DNA of 6,006 bases. It comes from an uncultured Peptococcaceae bacterium (GTDB taxonomy: Bacteria; Bacillota; Desulfitobacteriia; Desulfitobacteriales; Syntrophobotulaceae). A model generated the notes under the pieces. It was not told the DNA's origin and searched no databases. It saw only the letters and a program-made list of their open reading frames with translations. How positions within the stretch are numbered: the first letter of the stretch is position 1; every line of letters starts with the position of its first letter. A program made the position numbers and the translations under genes. Below are positions 1-5,162 of the stretch, one piece after another. The stretch is taken from positions 1 through 6,006 of the forward strand of contig CALBJS010000062.1 of assembly GCA_937892995.1 (NCBI GenBank), written 5' to 3'.

Positions 1-1
1 A

Positions 2-463
2 ATCCCTAAAGATATCAGCTATAAGCGTTTGGATATGTTGCTAGACATGTTCGGGCTTTCAGATAGAGCAGATGAACTATTAGAAAGTTATTCCCATGGA
101 ATGCGTCAGAAAGTTGTTCTGGCCTCAGCGCTTGTTCATCAGCCAAAAGTAATACTATTGGATGAGCCTACAGTGGGGTTGGATCCGGCAAGTGCCCGCT
201 TGCTTAAGGATGTTTTGCAAGAATTAGCGAAGCAAGGTGCGGCAGTACTTATCTCAACACATATTCTTGAGATTGCGGAGAGAATGTGTCACAGGGTTGG
301 TATTCTCAAAGAGGGTAAACTAATTGCTCAAGGCAGTCCGGAAGAATTGCGTCAAAAAGTCGGTCATGCCGGAGAAAGCTTGGAGGATATATTTCTCGAA
401 CTTACAGGAAGCCAGAAAGATAATGAATTGTTAAAAAGTCTGGAGGAGGATGAAGAGCAATGA
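2..463 (+). CDS. ABC transporter ATP-binding protein, C-terminal part (5' end outside window)
   Basis: This is the ATP-hydrolysing subunit of an ABC exporter, acting at the inner face of the membrane with the permease that follows. The reading frame is open from base 2, so the gene starts upstream and the Walker A and Q-loop are not visible. What remains is diagnostic: a signature motif in the variant form SHGMRQK (about 92-112), Walker B VILLDEP (149-169), D-loop VGLDP (173-187) and the switch histidine in STHILE (His codon 260-262). The C-terminal tail is acidic (SLEEDEEQ). The stop codon overlaps the permease start as ATGA, which indicates translational coupling in one operon. Family knowledge places such ATPases with ABC-2 type exporters. 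The substrate cannot be told. Confidence is high for the family and low for any specific role. Confidence 0.95.
   Translation: MPKDISYKRLDMLLDMFGLSDRADELLESYSHGMRQKVVLASALVHQPKVILLDEPTVGLDPASARLLKDVLQELAKQGAAVLISTHILEIAERMCHRVGILKEGKLIAQGSPEELRQKVGHAGESLEDIFLELTGSQKDNELLKSLEEDEEQ
442..449 (+). promoter_or_regulatory. Ribosome binding site of the ABC permease
   Basis: GGAGGAGG lies inside the end of the ATPase gene, ten bases before the ATG at 460. It supports that ATG as the permease start and fits coupled translation across the 4-base overlap. Confidence 0.75.
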
Positions 464-2376
464 GAATTATTTTACCACCTGCACTGGAAATTCCCCCTTT
501 GTCTCATTCTTTCTTCAATGATTTAACTCTGCTCATAAAAAATCAACTTAGGGTGACATGGAATAAATTGAGACATGTCGGCAAAAAGACTGTAATTATT
601 ACAGGTATTCTTTTAATATGTCTTTTAATGTTTATTATTTACATCGGGTCTTTAGCCTATGGTGCTATTGAAAGTATTCCTTTTGAATCCGGACAGGGTT
701 TGCTTAGTTTGATATTTATGGTCGGTTTAATTTCTCAGATCTTTTTTGGTGTTACTGCGGCATTCACTTCTCTTTATATGTCTGAGGACCTGGAACTATT
801 ATTCGTAGCACCGGTATCACTTAAGGCGGTCTTTGCAATTAAATCTTTGAGTGTAATTGTTAGTAATTTGTTTACTGTGGTGTTGTTTGTGCTTTTGCCT
901 GGTATTTTCTATGGCCTGTTGTTTCAGGCCGGTTGGTTCTTTTATCTTTTGGCAGCTATTGTAACTTTAGGCTTGTTGGTTATTGGCACAGCTCTTGCTG
1001 AACTGCTTAATTTACTGGTAATGCGCATTGTTCCGCCTCATCGAAGTAAAGAGGCGGTGGGTTTCATTGGAGCTGTTTCTGCTATTATAATTGCAATGAT
1101 ATTTCAAATCCCTAATATGATGCTTAACAGTAAAGAACAATTAGATATTGGCTCTTGGATATTAGGCAATGCAGAAATATTAGAGCTTATGAATTTTTTC
1201 CCTTGGGGATGGGGTTCCAAAGCATTAGTTACTGCTATGTCAGGTAATATATTACAGAGTGGTGGCTGGAGTTTGCTTATCTTTTTGCTGGGAATTTTTC
1301 TTTTTAGTTCAGCTTTTAGTCTTATTGAAAAGGGGTTTTGCCGAGGTTTCATTTCCTTAAGCCAGGGAGAGGGAGGTCGACGTCGTAAGACAAAAAGAAA
1401 AGGGAGAGAGCTTTCCAATGTTAAACCTTCCGGGGAGGATTTTTCAGAACAAGAAATGGAAGCCTCTTTATTGAAGCATATATATGCAACTAAACCGGGA
1501 GATAGCTCGACTAATGTTAAAGCCGCAGCATTTTCAGGATCATGGGCTGTAGCGAAGAAGGATTTGCTCTATTTAAAACGAGACACTAGAGAATGGTTTG
1601 GTTATTTATCGCCTTTGATTTTCATGTTTTTCTTCATTGCTCAGTATTTATTCAGTGATTCTGCGGGGTCACGTGCTTCATTAATAACTGTTTTAATCAT
1701 GTATACAGTTATGTTTAGCGGTAATATGGCTTTGCAGTCCTTTGGACGTGAAGGGGAATCAGACTGGCTTTTAAACAGTGTTCCACTTGCGGGCTGGCCG
1801 GTGGTTTTTGGCAAACTATTGGCTTCAGTACTTCCAACATTGCTGCTTATGGAAGCTTTGTTAGTTGGAACTGCTGCAGCTATCGGTTTAAGCTTTTCAT
1901 TACTCATTACCTTTGCTATTGGTGGGATTTTGTTGTCATTTGGTTCAAGTGCCATCGGTTTATTCTATTCTATCAACAATAGCCGTTTTAATCCGGATAG
2001 TCCGCAGCAGCGAATTGCTCCGGGTGCTTCTATGATTATGTTTCTGGTTAATCTGGTTTTTATCTTATTTCTATCAATTGGGATCGCTTATATTTTCCGC
2101 CCTTATGAGGTAATCGCTGTTCTTGAGCAGCTGCCGCCTGTAACCTATGAAGGAGGATTTTTATCAGGAATTATATATGTGCTTTATATCATAAGCAGAC
2201 CATTACTTTGGCCTGCCTGGGCGGGAGTGCTAATGGGCGTATTGGTAACCGTTGGAATGTGGTCAGGGATATTCTTCGGTTTTATGGCTGCAACCGTGCA
2301 CCAGAGCCGTAAAGGGTTTAGAGTTGAGATAGTGACGAATAATAAGAAAAACAATAGAATTAAAAAACGAACATAA
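460..2376 (+). CDS. ABC-2 type exporter permease (putative ABC exporter family), 638 aa
   Basis: This is the integral membrane partner of the preceding ATPase, probably forming the export channel. I see about twelve hydrophobic segments in two halves: about residues 44-68, 82-107, 124-150, 158-187, 198-217 and 268-288, then 381-398, 407-425, 448-472, 476-504, 523-546 and 583-613. The halves are joined by a strongly basic, then acidic, cytosolic linker (about 299-355, containing GGRRRKTKRKGRE). Each half carries a related loop: MSEDLELLFVAPVS (107-120) and GREGESDWLLNSVPLAG (429-445), each followed by a helix with a conserved lysine. This is the pseudo-repeat expected of the large ABC_tran_2-like exporters. 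The C-terminus is basic (NNKKNNRIKKRT). The start at 460 has a good ribosome binding site and overlaps the ATPase stop. The substrate is unknown; peptides, lipids or drugs are all possible. Confidence 0.9.
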   Translation: MRIILPPALEIPPLSHSFFNDLTLLIKNQLRVTWNKLRHVGKKTVIITGILLICLLMFIIYIGSLAYGAIESIPFESGQGLLSLIFMVGLISQIFFGVTAAFTSLYMSEDLELLFVAPVSLKAVFAIKSLSVIVSNLFTVVLFVLLPGIFYGLLFQAGWFFYLLAAIVTLGLLVIGTALAELLNLLVMRIVPPHRSKEAVGFIGAVSAIIIAMIFQIPNMMLNSKEQLDIGSWILGNAEILELMNFFPWGWGSKALVTAMSGNILQSGGWSLLIFLLGIFLFSSAFSLIEKGFCRGFISLSQGEGGRRRKTKRKGRELSNVKPSGEDFSEQEMEASLLKHIYATKPGDSSTNVKAAAFSGSWAVAKKDLLYLKRDTREWFGYLSPLIFMFFFIAQYLFSDSAGSRASLITVLIMYTVMFSGNMALQSFGREGESDWLLNSVPLAGWPVVFGKLLASVLPTLLLMEALLVGTAAAIGLSFSLLITFAIGGILLSFGSSAIGLFYSINNSRFNPDSPQQRIAPGASMIMFLVNLVFILFLSIGIAYIFRPYEVIAVLEQLPPVTYEGGFLSGIIYVLYIISRPLLWPAWAGVLMGVLVTVGMWSGIFFGFMAATVHQSRKGFRVEIVTNNKKNNRIKKRT

Positions 2377-2382
2377 TATTAA

Positions 2383-2432
2383 AAACTTACCCCCTTAGTT
2401 AGATTTTTGACCTAACCTTTGGGGGGTGGTTT
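2383..2432 (+). terminator. Hairpin terminator of the ABC operon
   Basis: The hairpin starts seven bases after the permease stop. ACCCCC (2389-2394) pairs with GGGGGT (2422-2427), and GTTAG (2398-2402) pairs with CTAAC (2412-2416) around a nine-base loop. A small internal loop separates the two stems. G-U pairs and an AAA/TTT pairing (2383-2385 with 2430-2432) extend the base. The T-tract after it is weak, so termination strength is uncertain, but the position and GC-rich stem in an AT-rich context fit an intrinsic terminator. Confidence 0.7.
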
Positions 2433-2497
2433 ATAAAGGGGATTATTTTATAATAGTAAATTTGTATTTTATGAGGAATAATATTATCATGCATAAC

Positions 2498-2528
2498 TAC
2501 ATAGGGAACCATATAGATTCCCTATGTA
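2498..2528. repeat. Perfect 11-bp inverted repeat (palindrome 1)
   Basis: TACATAGGGAA (2498-2508) and TTCCCTATGTA (2518-2528) are exact reverse complements around a nine-base loop, CCATATAGA. There is no T-tract on either side, so it is not an obvious intrinsic terminator. It lies nine bases from palindrome 2, and both contain ATAGAT near their centres. Confidence 0.85.
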
Positions 2529-2537
2529 AAACTAAAG

Positions 2538-2571
2538 TTTATGTCGCAAAATAGATATTTTGCGACATAAA
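2538..2571. repeat. Perfect 15-bp inverted repeat (palindrome 2), candidate recombination or protein-binding site
   Basis: TTTATGTCGCAAAAT (2538-2552) is exactly complementary to ATTTTGCGACATAAA (2557-2571) with the four-base centre AGAT. Partial pairing continues outward (CTAA at 2532-2535 with TTAG at 2575-2578). The right-hand core ATTTTGCGACAT (2557-2568) recurs exactly at 5124-5135, upstream of the tyrosine recombinase gene. Two inverted arms around a short centre are the form of tyrosine recombinase core sites, but also of operators and of transposon-end remnants. Its function is inferred, not shown. Confidence 0.9.
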
Positions 2572-2828
2572 TACTTAGAAATGAGATGGGGCATATTAAT
2601 ATTCTAAAATCATTATGTTTTATATAGATTTAATTTTATATAAGTTTTGAATTATTATTTTATTATGATTTGCAAAAAATAATTTATGTTTTTATTTTAT
2701 TATAAATTAAAACTTAATTTTAACAAGTTAAATATTATAAATAAAATTTTAATTTGGTTTTTTATAATATGAATTTTAATGAGGCTTTAAACTGGCTTTA
2801 AACAAAAGTTTTTTGCATTCTTGACCAA

Positions 2829-3311
2829 TTATATATCATCTCTTGGATGTGGCGGAATTATTGTAATTTCTTCATGATTAGGTATGCCGGGTATAATCTG
2901 ATTCAAATTATAAAAAAACATAGCCTTAATGTTTGGAAAAAGTCGAATGTTTTGTGTCATTATCCTATAATATCCTTCGTTTTCTATAGTTAAATCATAT
3001 GGAGTGAAATAATATTCGGCTCCTCTGACTAATGTACCCATGGGATGAGCAATTGGTAATTCGATTAAAGTTGGATTTTGTGTTGGTGATAATCTTCTTA
3101 TTGGAATTCTATTCCCGTTTTGATTTACATGAATAGTTAAAATAGCATCAGTTGCGAGGGCTCTGCCAAGATCTTTGGTTATATGAATTTCTATATATCC
3201 GGAGTCGCTGCTAACAGGAATTTCATTTATAAATACACCAACATTTGAATTTTTGTATGCATTTCCATTTTTGGATTTATTATAATATTTTTGGATTCCA
3301 CAGTAATTCAA
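2829..3311 (-). CDS. Stand-alone transthyretin/carboxypeptidase-regulatory-like domain protein, 160 aa
   Basis: No enzyme motif is visible. The body looks like a small beta-sandwich: after a polar, Asn/Lys-rich N-terminus (1-24) come alternating beta strands (about 38-62, 81-112, 114-140). The stretch PYDLTIENEGYYRIMTQNIRL, then FP and a hydrophobic run to NLNQIIPG (about 104-142), resembles the end of the regulatory-like domains that clostridial spore cortex-lytic and peptidoglycan-binding proteins carry beside their catalytic parts. This comparison is from memory, not a search. There is no signal peptide or membrane helix, and the tail is IIPPHPRDDI. The start is TTG (3309-3311) with AGGGAG ten bases upstream; an in-frame stop lies just before the ribosome binding site, and no ATG is available. 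It follows the GH18 gene by 133 bases on the same strand. A spore-coat or cell-wall role is plausible but inferred. Confidence 0.75.
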   Translation of the reverse strand: MNYCGIQKYYNKSKNGNAYKNSNVGVFINEIPVSSDSGYIEIHITKDLGRALATDAILTIHVNQNGNRIPIRRLSPTQNPTLIELPIAHPMGTLVRGAEYYFTPYDLTIENEGYYRIMTQNIRLFPNIKAMFFYNLNQIIPGIPNHEEITIIPPHPRDDI

Positions 3312-3321
3312 TTTCGTATCT

Positions 3322-3327
3322 CTCCCT
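3322..3327 (-). promoter_or_regulatory. Ribosome binding site deciding the TTG start of the 160-aa protein
   Basis: On the minus strand, AGGGAG stands ten bases before the TTG at 3309-3311. An in-frame TAA overlaps the upstream edge of this site, and no ATG or GTG lies between, so TTG is the only sensible start. Confidence 0.6.
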
Positions 3328-3358
3328 TAAAATAAATTTACAATAGTATTTCACTTGT

Positions 3359-3364
3359 ATTATA
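3359..3364 (-). promoter_or_regulatory. Possible -10 element for the 160-aa gene
   Basis: Minus-strand TATAAT, preceded by TTGCA, lies about 48 bases before the TTG start. I see no good -35 at the right distance. The string CATATAAT also resembles sporulation sigma-E type -10 boxes, but the matching upstream box is poor. The gene may instead be read through from the GH18 gene. Confidence 0.25.
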
Positions 3365-3444
3365 TGCAATAAAACAATGTATTCTATTACTTTATCTATC
3401 AAATATAAACTAATATTTAAGTATTGTGGCAATTTAATATACCG

Positions 3445-4854
3445 CTAAGGTCTCAATAGAGATTCATCCCATATAAATGCCGTTTTACTATTTTCATGCC
3501 ATTCTATGTTGTAATCAAATACGGTAAATATGTCTCTCAAAGGAATATATGTTCTGTTATCCTTTATAATTGCAGCTGTGTCAAGCTTAACATTTTGATT
3601 GTTCATTTTGAGTTGATTTTCACCTATTGAAATCATTAAATTTACTGCATCTTTTTTTGCTGTTACAATTTTATTTTCGCTGTCATAACTGACTTCAGCT
3701 CCAATATATTCTAATGATTTCCTAAGCGGAATCATCAATTTTCCATTATTATTTATATAAGGCATTCCAGAGCTCTCTTCCCTCAGAAAAGCGAGTTCCC
3801 TATTATTTATTACTATAGTAACATAGTTACTTAACTCTTCTTTTGTCATGTCCGATGTTCTGGCCAGAATATTATCTATCATTGATACTATACTGGCTTC
3901 ATCATTTGTATCCTCATTAACATCAAATAACATTAGTCCGCCGGCTCTGTTAAGAGCAATTATGGTTTTTTCTCTAAGTGTATTTATACCATTGTAATAT
4001 GATTCGAGAGGAATTGTAGGAGCATAATCTGTATAGGCATATTCTGGGTTTTCAGCTATAAGATGTCTATATTGCTTCCAGCTTGGTTTTGCGTATAAAG
4101 GGAGTCCCATTATAATCTTTTCGGGAGGAAGACCTCTATTAATCCAATAAGAGATAGAATTTTCAAAAAACCATATAGGACTATGATCTGCGTTATTCAT
4201 ATCATATGCCATAACGTTTATAAAGCTGAATCTATCTAAGCTTTTTTCGGTTATAACGCTTGTATCTTCTGCTGCCCAATCAGCATACCATGATCCGTTA
4301 AGAGCCGCGGTTAACTCTTTACCTTTTAAGCTTAGTGCATCACTTAATTCTATGACCAGCTTTTCATAATCATCGGCGGTGCTTTTATTTGGGTGTTCCC
4401 AGTCAAGCTCAACACCATCTAAATTATATTCGTCTACCATTGCACAAACGCTTTCAATAAAAATCTTTCTCTTTTCATTGGATGAGGCTAATTCTTTAAA
4501 TACAGGCTCCAACACATTGTCCTCATATGACCATCCGCCTAAAGCAATAAATACTTTAGCTCCATCCTCATGTGCTTTAGTAACTAACTCTTTAAGCTGA
4601 TCAGGATTTTTCAGTTTATGTAATGTACCATCCACCTTTGGAATTACGAAAGAATACATTATATGGGTTAATTTATCGGTTTGTAATTTTTCAACCGGTT
4701 CATTGAACAGGTCTCCGGAATAATAACCTATAATCTTAAACTCATTATTTTCTATTTTGTTTTGTAAAGCTTGAATTTTAATACAATAAGATAATATACT
4801 TAATATTAAAACTATAACTACGATAGTTAATATTTTAATTTTTAATTTTGCCAT
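3445..4854 (-). CDS. Membrane-anchored GH18 glycoside hydrolase with C-terminal copper-amine-oxidase-N-like domain, 469 aa
   Basis: Predicted extracellular glycosidase of the chitinase/peptidoglycan N-acetylglucosaminidase family GH18. An N-terminal basic patch and one hydrophobic helix (about 8-24) act as signal anchor. The GH18 barrel spans about 38-335: strand IIGYYSG (41-47), GGWS (106-109), catalytic DGVELDWE (146-153) with presumed acid Glu153, substrate motif MAYD (215-218), GLPLYAKPSW (250-259) and GGLMLFD (305-311). Residues about 345-469 have the pattern of two beta repeats with IPLRKSLEYIGA and IPLRDIFTVF, typical of the Cu_amine_oxidN1 stalk common on clostridial surface proteins. 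Differences from the canonical DGxDxDxE motif are Glu149 for Asp and Phe310 where Trp is usual. The start ATG has AGGAGA eight bases upstream. Possible roles are chitin use, wall or cortex remodelling; the exact substrate is unknown. Confidence 0.9.
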   Translation of the reverse strand: MAKLKIKILTIVVIVLILSILSYCIKIQALQNKIENNEFKIIGYYSGDLFNEPVEKLQTDKLTHIMYSFVIPKVDGTLHKLKNPDQLKELVTKAHEDGAKVFIALGGWSYEDNVLEPVFKELASSNEKRKIFIESVCAMVDEYNLDGVELDWEHPNKSTADDYEKLVIELSDALSLKGKELTAALNGSWYADWAAEDTSVITEKSLDRFSFINVMAYDMNNADHSPIWFFENSISYWINRGLPPEKIIMGLPLYAKPSWKQYRHLIAENPEYAYTDYAPTIPLESYYNGINTLREKTIIALNRAGGLMLFDVNEDTNDEASIVSMIDNILARTSDMTKEELSNYVTIVINNRELAFLREESSGMPYINNNGKLMIPLRKSLEYIGAEVSYDSENKIVTAKKDAVNLMISIGENQLKMNNQNVKLDTAAIIKDNRTYIPLRDIFTVFDYNIEWHENSKTAFIWDESLLRP

Positions 4855-4862
4855 ATGTCCTA

Positions 4863-4868
4863 TCTCCT
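4863..4868 (-). promoter_or_regulatory. Ribosome binding site of the GH18 gene
   Basis: Minus-strand AGGAGA, eight bases before the ATG at 4852-4854, fixes the start ahead of the signal-anchor helix. Confidence 0.75.
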
Positions 4869-4932
4869 GTTTTCTTAATTATATAATTATATCGAGAAAA
4901 ATTAATCTTATAATAGGATGAATTTTACACTT

Positions 4933-4961
4933 ATTATATATAAGACGTTTTGATATTACAA
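4933..4961 (-). promoter_or_regulatory. Sigma-A type promoter for the GH18 gene
   Basis: On the minus strand, TTGTAA (4956-4961) and TATAAT (4933-4938) are separated by exactly 17 bases. Transcription would begin near 4926, leaving a leader of about 70 bases. The region is AT-rich, so chance matches are possible. Confidence 0.5.
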
Positions 4962-5081
4962 TATGTTCCAATTCTTAATTTTTTGATGAATTATATATAA
5001 TTTTAATAGATGCACAAAACCATAATAATATATTGTATAAGTTTATTTATTAAATGAGAAAGCAAAAATAACATAATAAAC

Positions 5082-5110
5082 TTGAATATGTTTCTATTTT
5101 TGTATATAAT
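5082..5110 (+). promoter_or_regulatory. Sigma-A type promoter for the tyrosine recombinase
   Basis: TTGAAT (5082-5087), a 17-base spacer and a perfect TATAAT (5105-5110) precede the recombinase. Transcription would start near 5117, just before the 12-base palindrome-half copy at 5124-5135, which would therefore lie in the early leader. Confidence 0.6.
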
Positions 5111-5123
5111 TAAACTATCAAAG

Positions 5124-5135
5124 ATTTTGCGACAT
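5124..5135 (+). repeat. Single copy of the palindrome-2 half-site in the recombinase leader
   Basis: ATTTTGCGACAT here is identical to 2557-2568 and in the same orientation. The opposite arm is not present; the 18 bases before it do not match. It is followed by TAAGTATT (5136-5143), an octamer also found at 3418-3425 and, reversed, beside palindrome 2 at 2570-2577. It could be an attachment half-site or an operator. Confidence 0.6.
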
Positions 5136-5149
5136 TAAGTATTATGTAT

Positions 5150-5155
5150 AAGGAG
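5150..5155 (+). promoter_or_regulatory. Ribosome binding site of the tyrosine recombinase
   Basis: AAGGAG, seven bases before the ATG at 5163, selects this start over the in-frame ATGs at codons 13 and 20. Confidence 0.8.
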
Positions 5156-5162
5156 AAAAATT

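Larger units (their letters stand above)
2433..2828. other. Gene-free, AT-rich spacer between the ABC operon and the minus-strand genes
   Basis: I find no credible gene here. The only ORF with a start codon that I noted (2471-2554, 27 codons) lacks a ribosome binding site and runs through both palindromes. The stretch holds the two palindromes listed separately (2498-2528, 2538-2571). From about 2600 to 2780 it is almost pure A/T. Just before the end of the minus-strand gene there is an 11-base tandem duplication (GGCTTTAAAC at 2783-2792 and 2794-2803). The region sits between the 3' ends of convergent transcription units. No clear terminator for the minus-strand gene is visible. Confidence 0.7.

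Noticed and set aside
1104..1418. 104-aa open frame on the minus strand inside the ABC permease
   Set aside because: It is antisense to a well-supported membrane protein and has no family features or ribosome binding site support.
1641..1955. 104-aa minus-strand open frame inside the permease
   Set aside because: It is a shadow of the permease coding sequence with no independent evidence.
2471..2554. 27-codon ORF in the spacer after the ABC operon
   Set aside because: It has no ribosome binding site and spans both palindromes, with no sign of coding character.
2498..2571. CRISPR repeats
   Set aside because: There are only two different palindromes, with no repeated unit and spacer pattern and no cas genes.
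2800..2828. Possible terminator for the 160-aa minus-strand gene (CAAAA/TTTTG hairpin)
   Set aside because: A five-base A/T-rich stem is too weak and common in this composition to call.
4379..4600. 73-aa plus-strand open frame inside the GH18 gene
   Set aside because: It is antisense to the catalytic motif of the GH18 enzyme, with a low-complexity Ser/Leu-rich composition typical of a shadow frame.
4855..5162. LexA-type (GAAC-N4-GTTC) operator near the recombinase
   Set aside because: Only an isolated TGTTCC is present; there is no inverted partner at the right spacing.
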